Translations under genes and position numbers: made by a program
Source of the DNA: Acidobacteriota bacterium
GTDB lineage: Bacteria; Acidobacteriota; Thermoanaerobaculia; UBA5066
Direction of reading: 5' to 3'
Assembly: GCA_016716715.1 (NCBI GenBank)
Contig: JADJVE010000001.1
Span: forward strand, 62,001 to 126,000
DNA: 64,000 nt
The notes under the pieces: generated by a model
Told to the model about the DNA's origin: nothing
What the model saw: the letters and a program-made list of their open reading frames with translations, nothing else
Database searches by the model: none
Shown here: piece by piece, positions 27,602 to 35,943 of the stretch
Layout: every line of letters starts with the position of its first letter
Position numbering within the stretch: position 1 is the first letter of the stretch

Positions 27602-28181
27602 CGCGAAGCGCCGCCGCCACGACGGCGCGGCGTGGCGCCTCGGGAACCGGAGCGTCGGGACCGTGCCCGTTGCGCGCCGCCACGAGGGCGCCGTCCATCA
27701 GGACGAGCACGAAGCGGACGGCGTCGTCCGGCGGGAGCGCTCCCTTCGCCGAGACGTCCGCGATCGTCTTCGCGAGGAGCTTCGCCCGCGGGTCGTCGAT
27801 CTCGGGCGCGCTGCCTTCGGTGCGCGCGGGCCCGGCCAGGCGGTGGAGGAGACTGAGACGGGACAGCGCGGGGCGCGACCAGCCGAAGTTCCAGAGCGCT
27901 TCGACGACGCCGGTCAGGCGCTCGGCGGGCGAGCCCGCCGCCGGACCGTCGGGAACCTCTCCGGCGACCGCGGCGTCGAGGACGGCGCGGTAGAGGCGCT
28001 CCTTGTTCCCGAAGTGATAGTGGAGGGTCGCGACGTTCACCCCGGCCCGGGCGGCCACCTGGCGCGTCGTGGCGCCGACAAACCCAGACGCTGCAAAACT
28101 TTCCTCCGCGGCCCTGAGGATGTCGCGCCGCGTCTCGGCCGGGTCGCCGTCGCGCGGACGACCCACGTTGCGCTTCTTCAT
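27585..28181 (-). CDS. TetR-family transcriptional regulator
   Basis: The 198-residue product has a TetR HTH at the N-terminus (ETRRDILRAAEESFAASGF, TTRQVAARAGVNVATLHYHFGNKERLY) and a helical ligand domain with a TetR_C-like pattern (ALWNFGWSRPALSRLSLL). It is divergent from the acetyltransferase gene, with starts only 17 bases apart if ATG 28199 is used, so it may regulate that gene as well as itself. No clear operator palindrome is visible beyond a loose AATCC/GGATT pair. Confidence 0.9.
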   Translation of the reverse strand: MKKRNVGRPRDGDPAETRRDILRAAEESFAASGFVGATTRQVAARAGVNVATLHYHFGNKERLYRAVLDAAVAGEVPDGPAAGSPAERLTGVVEALWNFGWSRPALSRLSLLHRLAGPARTEGSAPEIDDPRAKLLAKTIADVSAKGALPPDDAVRFVLVLMDGALVAARNGHGPDAPVPEAPRRAVVAAALRVTGLA

Positions 28182-28198
28182 GCCGTTAATCCGTACCC

Positions 28199-29101
28199 AT
28201 GGCGAATTTGGATTCTAAACAAACCGGAGGATTGGTCGGCGCACGGTCAATGTTAGCGTCCGCCAAGGTGAACGCGTCGAAGGCCGTTTCGTTCCGGGTC
28301 CGGCCGGCCCGCGCGGCCGAGTGGCCGAAAACCGCCGCGGACGCGGCGCTCCTTGCCACGGACCCCGACGGCGCGCTCGTGGCCGCCGCCGCGGACGGGC
28401 GCATCCTCGGACGCGCCGCCGCCGCGGTGCGCGAGGACGCGCTCCTCCTCGCGCGCCTCGAGGTCGACCCCGCTGCGCGGGGCGGCGGCGTGGGCCGCGC
28501 GCTCCTCGAAGCCGTGCGCGCCTACGGCGCCGCGCGGCGCGCCCGCGCCCTCGAGGCGCTCGCGCCTTCCGGCCCGGAGGGCGTCGCGTTCCTCCTCCGC
28601 GCCGGGCTCTCGCTCCGCACGCTGGTCCTCTCGTTCACGGGAGCGCCGCCGAAGAGCGCGGCCGGCGCCGGCGCGCTGGAGCCGGTCGGTCTCGGCGCCC
28701 CGCTCTCGGGCTGGGTCGCGGACCTCGAGCGCGAGACGCGCGGCTTCGCACGCGTTCCCGAGTGGGAGCGGGCCGTCGCCACCGGAGAGGTGCTCGCGCT
28801 GCGCCGGCGCGGGAGGCCCGAGGCGGTCGGCGCGCTCCGCCGCGCCGGGACGCGCGCGTGGATCGGTCCGGCCGCGGGCCGGAGCCCCGAAGCCGCCGCG
28901 CAGCTCTTCCTCGCGCTGGCGGCGCGGGCGGGCGCCTCCGGCGCGTCGCGCCTCGTCGTGCGCGTCCCCGCGGAGGCCGCCGCCCTCCTTTCGGCCGCGC
29001 GGAGCCTCTCTCTCGTGGCCGGCGAGGCGATCCCGCTTCTCACGCTCCGCCGGCGCGGCGACTTCCGGCGGATCGCGGGCGCGCCGGGCGCGCTCTTCTG
29101 A
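28199..29101 (+). CDS. Tandem GNAT-fold acetyltransferase-like protein
   Basis: The 300-residue product has two GNAT-like halves. The first (about 30-150) has LLARLEVDPAARGGGVGRALLEAVRAYG, the acetyl-CoA loop with an R/G-x-G-x-G/A pattern. The second (about 165-295) lacks an obvious loop of this kind and may be structural. In-frame ATG 28250 is an alternative start that would leave more room for the divergent TetR promoter. Substrate is unknown. Confidence 0.75.
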   Translation: MANLDSKQTGGLVGARSMLASAKVNASKAVSFRVRPARAAEWPKTAADAALLATDPDGALVAAAADGRILGRAAAAVREDALLLARLEVDPAARGGGVGRALLEAVRAYGAARRARALEALAPSGPEGVAFLLRAGLSLRTLVLSFTGAPPKSAAGAGALEPVGLGAPLSGWVADLERETRGFARVPEWERAVATGEVLALRRRGRPEAVGALRRAGTRAWIGPAAGRSPEAAAQLFLALAARAGASGASRLVVRVPAEAAALLSAARSLSLVAGEAIPLLTLRRRGDFRRIAGAPGALF

Positions 29102-29140
29102 GTGTGAGGCCGACGTGCCGGCGGACACTTCCGGCCGGAG

Positions 29141-29164
29141 GGCCGCAACTTTGGCGGCCTTTTT
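29141..29164 (+). terminator. Intrinsic terminator after the acetyltransferase gene
   Basis: GGCCGC, a 7-base loop and GCGGCC are followed by TTTTT. It lies 40 bases after the stop and separates the acetyltransferase gene from the secreted-protein gene downstream. Confidence 0.8.
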
Positions 29165-29207
29165 GCGTCGAAACCGGGTCACAATCTCTTCGAGAGGAAC
29201 CGATCGC

Positions 29208-30413
29208 ATGCGCCTCATTCCCCGCTCCGCCCTCGCCGCCGCCTTCTTCCTGTCCACGGCCCTTCGCGCGGACACGCCGGCCACGACGCAGTGGGTCGTC
29301 ACGTCCGCGCATGCCTCCGGCGGCGGAAACGACTACGTCACGGGCCTCCGGATCGTGAACCCGAACGCGGCTGCCGCGACGGTCGACATGTATCTCCTCC
29401 CCGCGAGCGACGGATCGGGTGACAACAGCGCGGCGCCGAAGGTCACCGTCACGGTTCCGGCGAGCGCGACGCTCGCGATCGACGACGTTCTGTCCACGAA
29501 GTTCGGCACCGTCGGGGCCGGCGGCATTCGCGTCGAATCGACGGGCGCGACGCCGCAACCCGTGTGGGTCCTCTCGCAGACGCTCGTCGTCAACGCGAAG
29601 AGCTCGACGGGCGTCCCGGGCACGAACGGGTTCGCGATCCCCGCGCAGAACACGGACCAGCTCGTGGCGCTCGGCGAGACGGCCTACGTCCCGTACGTCT
29701 CGTCCTCCAGCAGCGGGTCGAGCGGCTACCGGACGAACCTCTTTCTGCTGTCGGCGAACGCGACCGGCTCGACCGTCGTCACGGTCACGCTCCTCAAGGG
29801 CGACGGAACGGTCCTCGGGACGCGCGACGTCACCCTCGCGAAATACGCCCAGACGCAGATCAACGGCATCGCGGCGTCCTTCGGCTACACCGCGAACGAC
29901 ACGAACCTCACGGCCACCGTGAAGGTCAAGAGCGGCGGCCCCGTCGCGACCGGCGCCTCCGTGATCGACAACGCGATCGCGTCGATCAGCTACTCGCCGC
30001 CCGTCAAGGTCGCGATCGCGAACAACGGCGCCTTCGGGATCCTGCTCAACGACCCCTACGGCGCCGCCGGCCGGGCCGACGTCGTCGACGGCAACGGCGA
30101 CTTCCTCTACGTCACGATCGTCGTCGAGAACTGCGCGGGGGGGCCGACCGGCTTCAGCTTCCAGGCGTTCGGCCCGTCGTTCGGGCCGTCGCTCCAGAAC
30201 ACGAGCTTCGTCAGAAACCCGACGGACGGATCCATCACGTTCTCGGGAGCGGATCCGAGCAGCACCTTCAGCGGCTCGATCCTCTCCCGGTACGACGGCT
30301 CGATCCAGGGCACGATCACCTACACGCGCGCCTCCGGTTCCGCCGGCGCCCCGTGCGGCGGGGCGACGGCGACGTACGCGTACCGCGGCACGAAGGCTTT
30401 CAAACTCCCGTGA
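29208..30413 (+). CDS. Secreted protein of unknown function
   Basis: The 401-residue product starts at ATG 29208 with a signal peptide (about 1-21, ending LRADT). The mature part is Ser/Thr/Gly/Val-rich with repeated beta-strand motifs: TGLRIVNPNAAAATVDMYLLP, TNLFLLSANATGSTVVTVTLLKGDG and ATVKVKSGG. This pattern recalls large secreted beta-sandwich proteins common in Acidobacteriota. A separate C-terminal beta domain (about 265-401) contains two cysteines that could pair. No enzyme motif is present. Its stop overlaps the next start (GTGA). Confidence 0.75.
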   Translation: MRLIPRSALAAAFFLSTALRADTPATTQWVVTSAHASGGGNDYVTGLRIVNPNAAAATVDMYLLPASDGSGDNSAAPKVTVTVPASATLAIDDVLSTKFGTVGAGGIRVESTGATPQPVWVLSQTLVVNAKSSTGVPGTNGFAIPAQNTDQLVALGETAYVPYVSSSSSGSSGYRTNLFLLSANATGSTVVTVTLLKGDGTVLGTRDVTLAKYAQTQINGIAASFGYTANDTNLTATVKVKSGGPVATGASVIDNAIASISYSPPVKVAIANNGAFGILLNDPYGAAGRADVVDGNGDFLYVTIVVENCAGGPTGFSFQAFGPSFGPSLQNTSFVRNPTDGSITFSGADPSSTFSGSILSRYDGSIQGTITYTRASGSAGAPCGGATATYAYRGTKAFKLP

Positions 30414-30790
30414 GAATCGCCCGCGCCGCGGCGGCTCTCGCCGTCGCCGCCCTCGCCCTCTCCGCCGCCGCTCCCGCGCGCGCGGCGGACCTCTACGGCA
30501 AGCCGCTGCGCGGCCTGACGGCCGTGAGCGTCGCGGCGGTCGTGGCCGCGCCGGCGAAATACGCCGCGAAGGCCGTGCGCGTCGAGGGGAAGAACGAAGG
30601 CGCCGCGGGAAAGCCGGCGCTCAAGGAAGGCGACGCGGTCCTCCCGATCGTGTCCGACGGCTCGTGGACGCTGCCCGAGGGCCTTGCGGGCGGAACGCTC
30701 GCCGCCGAGGGCCGCGCGGAAACCCGCGAGGGACGCGCCGTCTTCGTGGCGGCCGGTGTCGAAGTCCGGGGTCTCGAGAGCCGGCGCTAG
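30410..30790 (+). CDS. Secreted DUF4920-like small protein
   Basis: The 126-residue product starts at GTG 30410, overlapping the previous stop. A signal peptide (about 1-25, APARAAD) precedes a small beta domain (VSVAAVVAAPAKYAAKAVRVEGK, AEGRAETREGRAVFVAAGVEV) like the DUF4920 OB-type fold. The Cys-rich GCW motif of classical members is absent. A periplasmic location is likely. Confidence 0.62.
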   Translation: MRIARAAAALAVAALALSAAAPARAADLYGKPLRGLTAVSVAAVVAAPAKYAAKAVRVEGKNEGAAGKPALKEGDAVLPIVSDGSWTLPEGLAGGTLAAEGRAETREGRAVFVAAGVEVRGLESRR

Positions 30791-30793
30791 ACT
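30788..30793 (+). promoter_or_regulatory. -10 box TAGACT overlapping a stop codon
   Basis: TAGACT contains the TAG stop of the preceding gene and is followed by 6 bases and GTG 30800. It suggests the next gene also has its own leaderless transcript. Confidence 0.42.
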
Positions 30794-30799
30794 CGCTCC

Positions 30800-31324
30800 G
30801 TGAGAAATGCCCGCCTCGTCCTCGCGGCGCTCGCCGCGCTCGCCGTCACCGCGTCCTGCCGCCGCGTCGAGGAGACGCGGTCCCTGAACTTCGATCCGGA
30901 GACGACGGCCGGCGCCCTCGGACCCGGCTGGGACGGCTTCGAGAAGACGGACTCCGGCGACACCTTCGTGTGGGCCCACGGCAAGGAGGCGCGTGTCGTG
31001 GTCCAGAGCCGCGCCGACGGCGACCGCCTCGTGCGCTTCCGCTGCTGGCCGTTCGGCTTCCCGGGAGGCCCCGGGCAGACCCTCACGTTCTCCGTGAACG
31101 GCCGGAAGATCGAGACCGTGAATCTGAGCGGGGAGCCGCGGGTCTACGCGATCCCGACGCCGAAGGACGCGTGGAAGCATGGCGTCAACGAGCTGACGTT
31201 CGCGTTCGCGTACGCCGAGTCCCCGAAGGACCGCCTCCCCGGCGCGACCGACGAGCGAACGCTCGCGGCCGGATTCGACTGGCTCGAGATCCTCCCGCCC
31301 GTCTCCTCGCCGAAGAAGAAGTAG
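30800..31324 (+). CDS. Putative lipoprotein of unknown function
   Basis: The 174-residue product starts at GTG 30800. A short signal peptide ends at Cys20 (AVTASC), giving a plausible though not ideal lipobox. The mature protein is a beta-rich domain (about 25-170) with TFVWAHGKEARVVVQ, LVRFRCWPFGFPGGPGQTLTF and VNELTFAFAYA, resembling a carbohydrate-binding-type jelly roll. It ends in a Lys-rich tail. Function is not recognised. Confidence 0.7.
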   Translation: MRNARLVLAALAALAVTASCRRVEETRSLNFDPETTAGALGPGWDGFEKTDSGDTFVWAHGKEARVVVQSRADGDRLVRFRCWPFGFPGGPGQTLTFSVNGRKIETVNLSGEPRVYAIPTPKDAWKHGVNELTFAFAYAESPKDRLPGATDERTLAAGFDWLEILPPVSSPKKK

Positions 31325-31331
31325 CCGGCGC

Positions 31332-31757
31332 TCAGCGCTCCTCGGCCGACGGAACGTCCGCGTACGCGCCGCGCAGGGCGTCGAACGCGCGCCGGAGCGA
31401 GGCGCCGCCCGCGGGCGGGACCTCCCGGAAAATGTAGTCTTCCGTCTTCGTCGCGACGCGCCACTCCGTGCACGGCGCATCGGCCCCTCCGCGGCACACG
31501 AGCGTGTGGCCCGTCAGGCGGCGCACCGGCAGCACGAGGTTCTTGCCGGGATCCCCGCGGTCCGTCCAGCGGACGAGGTCGTCCCGGAGCTCGAGGACGC
31601 CGGGATTCCATCGGCTCCGGAAGATCACGATCCCCGGGTTGCGGCGCGCGAACCCCTCCCAGCGGAACGGCGCGGGCGCGTCCTCGGCCAACGCCATGGA
31701 CGCCAGGGACGCCAGGGACGCGAAAAGGAGAAGGGCCGAGAGGCGCCGGAAGTCCAT
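31332..31757 (-). CDS. Secreted protein of unknown function
   Basis: The 141-residue product starts at ATG 31757, 6 bases after a TACAAT -10 box. It has a signal peptide (about 1-25, SMALAED) and a compact domain with RWNPGVLELRDDLVRWTDRG, two cysteines (LVCRGG, APCTEW) likely to pair in the periplasm, and a helical C-terminus. No family is recognised. It converges with the preceding lipoprotein gene. Confidence 0.72.
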   Translation of the reverse strand: MDFRRLSALLLFASLASLASMALAEDAPAPFRWEGFARRNPGIVIFRSRWNPGVLELRDDLVRWTDRGDPGKNLVLPVRRLTGHTLVCRGGADAPCTEWRVATKTEDYIFREVPPAGGASLRRAFDALRGAYADVPSAEER

Positions 31758-31763
31758 CGGGGA

Positions 31764-31773
31764 ATTGTAGAGT
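31764..31773. promoter_or_regulatory. Interlocked divergent -10 boxes
   Basis: The minus strand reads TACAAT at 31769-31764, followed by 6 bases and ATG 31757. The plus strand reads TAGAGT at 31768-31773, about 14 bases before ATG 31788. Both boxes share two base pairs, so the two promoters cannot be fully occupied at once. Confidence 0.45.
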
Positions 31774-31787
31774 CCACGTTTCCCGGT

Positions 31788-32474
31788 ATGCTGAACCGGA
31801 TGAAGCGCCCCCTTCCGATCCTCGGCATTCTCGCCCTTGCAGCGGGCGGCGCATCGGCGCAGCAGCCTGACCCGCTCAGCACGCGGCTCCGGAACGCCAC
31901 GGAGACGCCCATCGCGACGTTCCAGGGAGCCGAGTGCGTTTCCATCGAGGCGCCCAAGGCCATCGTCTGGCGCCTCCTCGTCGGCCCCGAGATGGTGAGC
32001 ACGTGGCTCCTCGCGGGCGTTCCCAACGTCGTGCCCCGCCGCGCGCGGTACGGCAAGGGCCTCACGGCGTCGAAGGGCGACGTCCTTTCGATCGACGCGA
32101 CGACGGCCGACGGGCCGCGGCGGATCGACCTGACCGTGATCGCCTACCAGCCCGGAGAAATCCTGTCCTTCCTGCTGAAATCCGACGCCGCGGATCTTCT
32201 CGACGCGAAGGTCGAGAGCCTCACGCTGTCCTTCTTCGTCGACGCCCGGCCGGACGGCACGACGGACCTGACGTGGGCCTCGCATTACGACGCGGACTCG
32301 CCGTTCTCGGCGCTCCTGTCGCCCACTTACATGCCCGCCCGCCGCGCGCGCCGCCTCTCGGCGCTCCGCATGTTCAAGGCGATCGCCGAGGAGGCCGCGA
32401 CGCTCCGGTACCCGCCGCTCCACGACGTCCCGACCTCGCCCCAGCCGTCCTCGGCGCCGCGCCGCAAGAAATGA
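31788..32474 (+). CDS. Exported SRPBCC/START-like protein
   Basis: The 228-residue product has a signal peptide. Starts at ATG 31788 or 31800 are both possible, and the second gives a more typical signal (MKRPLPILGILALAAGGASAQ). The mature domain (about 40-200) follows the SRPBCC pattern: an initial strand FQGAECVSIEAPKAIVWRLLVGPEMVSTWL, then alternating strands and a long C-terminal helix (MPARRARRLSALRMFKAIAEE). Such helix-grip proteins bind hydrophobic ligands. An exported version is less common. Confidence 0.72.
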   Translation: MLNRMKRPLPILGILALAAGGASAQQPDPLSTRLRNATETPIATFQGAECVSIEAPKAIVWRLLVGPEMVSTWLLAGVPNVVPRRARYGKGLTASKGDVLSIDATTADGPRRIDLTVIAYQPGEILSFLLKSDAADLLDAKVESLTLSFFVDARPDGTTDLTWASHYDADSPFSALLSPTYMPARRARRLSALRMFKAIAEEAATLRYPPLHDVPTSPQPSSAPRRKK

Positions 32475-32477
32475 AAA

Positions 32478-32504
32478 GGGGGCGCCGAAGCGCCCCCTCG
32501 TTTT
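32478..32504. terminator. Bidirectional intrinsic terminator
   Basis: A perfect 8-bp stem GGGGGCGC/GCGCCCCC with a CGAA loop lies between convergent genes. The plus strand continues TCGTTTT and the minus strand TTTTCATTT, so it can end both transcripts. Confidence 0.85.
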
Positions 32505-32522
32505 CCGGCAAGATTTCCCGTC

Positions 32523-33575
32523 CTACAGGATCACGCCCTTGATCGGGACCTTCACCTCGGCCCGGGCCTTGTCGGTCGTCTTGATCGTGAGGTCGCCCTC
32601 GAAGACGCCCTTCTTGATCTTCTGGTCGACCGTCAGGACGACCTGCACGCGCGACTTGTCGACGGGCACGACCTCGGCCGAGATGCCGGGGACGTTCGTC
32701 TCGGCCTTCGTGACCGAGAAGTTCTCGACGGCCGCGTTGTTGTTCACGAGCATGACGTTCCGCTTCTGGGGATCGCCCTTCGGGTCGAAGTTCCCGAAGT
32801 TGATCGAGAGCGGCGTCACGGACACGGCCGGCTTGATGAAGCCGGTCACCTGCAGCTCGATCTCGGGCTGCTTCTTGGCGCCGGTCGCGACCTTCACGGC
32901 GCCGCCGAGGAGGCCTTCGGGCGCGTCGGGCGCGGTCGAGACCGTGACCTTCCACTGATTCGGGCCGCGGTCCTTCACGAGCTCCTTCTCGGGCACGGGC
33001 GTGAGCGCGACGCGCAGGAAGGAGTTCGGGGCCTCCGCCTTCGTGGGCTTGAAGTCGGGCTCGTCCGACACGAGGATCACGTCCGCGGACGCGGCCTCGC
33101 CGGACAGGGCCGTGATCCGGAAGAACGCGTACGGCAGGGCGTCGACGAACGGCTTCACGACGGCCGAGAGAAAGAGCGTCTTCTGCGGCACGGCCGGGTC
33201 GTCCGTGATGAGGAGCGCCGTCTTGGAGATCGGGCCCGAGAAGCCCTTCGTGTCGACGGTGAGGGTGACCTTCCCCTCGGCGCCCGGCTTGATGACCTTG
33301 TCGAACTCGGGAACCGTGCAGCCGCAGGACGGCTTCACGTCCGTGATGTGCAGGTCGGCGTTGCCGGTGTTCTTGAGGATGAACACGTGCTTGATCGGTT
33401 CGCCCTTCGCGACCTGCCCGACGTCCTTCTTGTCCTCGACGACGACGAGCTTCGGGCCGGCGGCGGCAGCCCCCGAGGCCTTCGCCTGAGCGGCGAGGGG
33501 CGACGGCAGGACGAGGACCGCGAGCGCGGCGGCCGCGAGAGCGGAAACGAGTCGGGAATGGCGGGGGGGAGTCAT
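32523..33575 (-). CDS. Exported DUF1573 protein
   Basis: The 350-residue product starts at ATG 33575 behind AGGAGG. A signal peptide (about 1-29) is followed by a DUF1573 domain (about 45-140) with the conserved HVFILKNTGNADLHITDVKPSCGCT. Two further Ig/ASPM-like beta domains follow (about 145-245 and 250-350). It is likely periplasmic. The SCGCT pair might bind a metal or form a disulfide. Family function is unknown. Confidence 0.85.
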   Translation of the reverse strand: MTPPRHSRLVSALAAAALAVLVLPSPLAAQAKASGAAAAGPKLVVVEDKKDVGQVAKGEPIKHVFILKNTGNADLHITDVKPSCGCTVPEFDKVIKPGAEGKVTLTVDTKGFSGPISKTALLITDDPAVPQKTLFLSAVVKPFVDALPYAFFRITALSGEAASADVILVSDEPDFKPTKAEAPNSFLRVALTPVPEKELVKDRGPNQWKVTVSTAPDAPEGLLGGAVKVATGAKKQPEIELQVTGFIKPAVSVTPLSINFGNFDPKGDPQKRNVMLVNNNAAVENFSVTKAETNVPGISAEVVPVDKSRVQVVLTVDQKIKKGVFEGDLTIKTTDKARAEVKVPIKGVIL

Positions 33576-33739
33576 GTCCGGGAGCCTCCTTCGGGAACGG
33601 GCCCGGCGGCGCCGGAACCCTTGAAACACTATGAATTCGAGCCTTGCCGAGTATACGTGGGGTCGCCGGGCCCCCCGGGGGACACGCCAGCGAGGCGCCG
33701 TTTGACGGCGCCCGACCTGTCTAGCAAACTCCGCGCCCG

Positions 33740-35176
33740 GTGTCCGCAGCCCCTCGCACGTTCCACCTGGTCGCCGTCGGTGGGACCGCGATGACGCCCC
33801 TGGCCGCCCTCCTCCTCGCCCACGGCGAGCGCGTGACGGGCTCGGACGGCCCCCTCTACCCGCCGATGTCCGACCGCCTCGCGGCCCTGGGCATCACCGT
33901 CCTGCCCGCCTTCAGCGGGGACAACGTCGGCGCCGACGTGTCCGAGGTCGTTGCGGGCAACCTCGCCAGGAGGGACAACCCCGAGATCCTCGAGGCCCTG
34001 CGCCGGGGCCTGCGCGTCCGGTCGATGCCCGAGACGCTCCACGACGAGATCCTCCTCGGCCGGCACCCCGTCGTGATCGCGGGGACGCACGGAAAGACGA
34101 CGACGACCGCTCTCGCCGCGTGGCTCCTCGCCGCCGCCGGCCGCGACCCCGGCTATCTCGTGGGCGGCGAGCCCGCGAACTTCCCGGGGCCGGCTGCGCT
34201 CGGGGGCGGCGCGCCCTTCGTGGTCGAAGGCGACGAGTACTCGACGTCCTACGCCGACAAGGGGCCGAAGTTCCTCCATTACGCGCCGCGGACGTTCGTC
34301 CTCACGTCGGTCGAGTTCGACCACGCGGACCTCTACGCGGACCTCGCCGCCGTGAAAGCCGCGTTTCGCGCCGGCGTCGCGCTCGTGCCCGAGGACGGCG
34401 CAATCGTCGCGAACGGCGACGACGCGAACGTGCGCGATGTGCTGGGTGCGGCGCGCGTCCGCGTCCTCCTCTACGGCGTCGCGCCCCGCCCCGCGGGCGC
34501 GCCCGACGTGGACCTCCTCGCGACGCAGGTCGCCGAGGGCGAGGGCGGCACCCGCTTCACGGTGCACCGCTCCGGCCAGGAGCCCTACTCCGTCCTCTCG
34601 CCGCTCTCCGGACGGCACAACGTCTCGAATGCGCTCGCCGCCTTCGCCGTCGCCCTCGGCTTCGGCCTCAACCCGGCGCAGCTCGCGGGCGGCCTCGCGT
34701 CCTTCCGGGGAGTCAAGCGCCGCCTCGAGATCCTCGGCACGGAGGCGGGCGTCACGGTCGTCGACGACTTCGCACACCACCCGACCGCCGTTGCGGCGAC
34801 GATTGCCGGCGCGAAGGACCGCTTTCCGGGCCGCCGGGTCTGGGCCGCGTTCGAGCCGCGCTCGATGACCGCGGGCCGGGCGGACTTCTTCGAGCCGTAC
34901 GCGGCGGCGCTCGGCGCGGCCGACGCCGTCGCCCTCGCCGCTCCGTTCCACGCCGCGCGGCTCGCGCAGCCGGGCGGGCCCGGCGCTCTCGACGCCAACG
35001 CCCTCGTGGCCCGCCTCCGCGGGGCCGGAACACCCGCGCTCACGGCGCCGACGCCCGAGGCGCTCCTCTCCGCGCTGCTCGCCGAGCTGCGCCCGGGCGA
35101 CGTGGTCGTCACGATGTCGTCGGGCGCGTTCGACGGGTTCCCGCAGAGGCTCCTCGGGTCGCTGAAGACCCGCTAG
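33740..35176 (+). CDS. mpl: UDP-N-acetylmuramate:tripeptide ligase (murein recycling)
   Basis: The 478-residue product starts with GTG. It is a Mur-ligase with GGTAMTPLAALLLAHGE (NAD-like N-domain), the ATP loop GTHGKTTTTALAAW, VEGDEYSTSY, SVEFDHADLY, SGRHNVSNALAA and DDFAHHPTA. The C-terminal FDGFPQRLL is close to the GxFDGxHxxLL of Mpl rather than MurC. It joins recycled L-Ala-gamma-D-Glu-meso-DAP to UDP-MurNAc in the cytoplasm. It ends by sharing a CTAG with the convergent FAH gene. dapF, which makes meso-DAP, is close by on the other strand. Confidence 0.92.
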   Translation: MSAAPRTFHLVAVGGTAMTPLAALLLAHGERVTGSDGPLYPPMSDRLAALGITVLPAFSGDNVGADVSEVVAGNLARRDNPEILEALRRGLRVRSMPETLHDEILLGRHPVVIAGTHGKTTTTALAAWLLAAAGRDPGYLVGGEPANFPGPAALGGGAPFVVEGDEYSTSYADKGPKFLHYAPRTFVLTSVEFDHADLYADLAAVKAAFRAGVALVPEDGAIVANGDDANVRDVLGAARVRVLLYGVAPRPAGAPDVDLLATQVAEGEGGTRFTVHRSGQEPYSVLSPLSGRHNVSNALAAFAVALGFGLNPAQLAGGLASFRGVKRRLEILGTEAGVTVVDDFAHHPTAVAATIAGAKDRFPGRRVWAAFEPRSMTAGRADFFEPYAAALGAADAVALAAPFHAARLAQPGGPGALDANALVARLRGAGTPALTAPTPEALLSALLAELRPGDVVVTMSSGAFDGFPQRLLGSLKTR

Positions 35177-35943
35177 TCTTCCGCCGCCACGGCGACCGAG
35201 AGGCTCCCGACCCCGCCGATCCGCACCTCGACGGTCTGCCCCGCCGCCAGCGGCCCGACGCCCTCGGGCGTGCCCGTGAGGATCACGTCCCCGGGCTCGA
35301 GCGTCATCGCGGCCGACGTCCAGGCGATCAGAGTCCCGACGTCGAAGATGAAGTCCGACGTCGTGCCGCTCTGCCGCTGGGCGCCGTCCACGAACGTCTC
35401 GAGCGTGAGGGTGGACGGATCGACGTCCGTCTCGATCGCGGGGCCGAGCGGGCAGAACGTGTCGAAGCCCTTCGCGCGCCACCATTGTCCGTCCGTCTTC
35501 TGGAGGTCGCGGGCCGTCACGTCGAGGGCGCACGTGACGCCGAAGACGACGTCCCGCCAGTCCTCTTTCGGAACGCGGCGGGCGCGACGGCCGATCACGA
35601 GCGCGACCTCGCCCTCGTAGTCGACGCGCGCGCTCTCCTTCGGGAGGCGGATCGTCCCGCCGTGGGGGATCAGGGACGACGGCGGCTTGAAGAAGACGAG
35701 CGGCTCCTTTGGGACCTCGTGGCCGAGCTCCGCCGCGTGGGCGCGGTAGTTCCGCCCGATGCAGAGGATCTTCGTCGGCGCCGCGGCGGGCAGGAGACGC
35801 ACGCCGCGGCGCGGCACTGCGGGCCCGGACGGCGCCGGCGCTCCTCCCGTCTCCCACGGCGCTCCCGCGAGCGGGACGAGCGTCTCCTCCTCGGCCAGCG
35901 CCCACGCGGGCGCGCCGGCGTTCACGAACCTCACGAGCCTCAT
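35173..35943 (-). CDS. Fumarylacetoacetate-hydrolase family protein
   Basis: The 256-residue product starts at ATG 35943, overlapping the dapF stop (ATGA). The FAH core is complete: CIGRNYRAHAAELG, FFKPPSSLIPHGG, VDYEGEVALVIGRRA with the metal-binding Glu residues, ALDVTARDLQ, and GDVILTGTPEGVGPL. Members act as acylpyruvases, oxaloacetate decarboxylases or 2-hydroxyhepta-diene-dioate isomerases, and sequence alone does not decide. It is the last gene of the trmFO-to-dapF minus-strand cluster. Confidence 0.9.
   Translation of the reverse strand: MRLVRFVNAGAPAWALAEEETLVPLAGAPWETGGAPAPSGPAVPRRGVRLLPAAAPTKILCIGRNYRAHAAELGHEVPKEPLVFFKPPSSLIPHGGTIRLPKESARVDYEGEVALVIGRRARRVPKEDWRDVVFGVTCALDVTARDLQKTDGQWWRAKGFDTFCPLGPAIETDVDPSTLTLETFVDGAQRQSGTTSDFIFDVGTLIAWTSAAMTLEPGDVILTGTPEGVGPLAAGQTVEVRIGGVGSLSVAVAAED

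Noticed and set aside
28190..28250. TetR operator between the regulator and acetyltransferase genes
   Set aside because: Only a loose AATCC...GGATT pair with a 17-base spacer is present, too weak to call a site.
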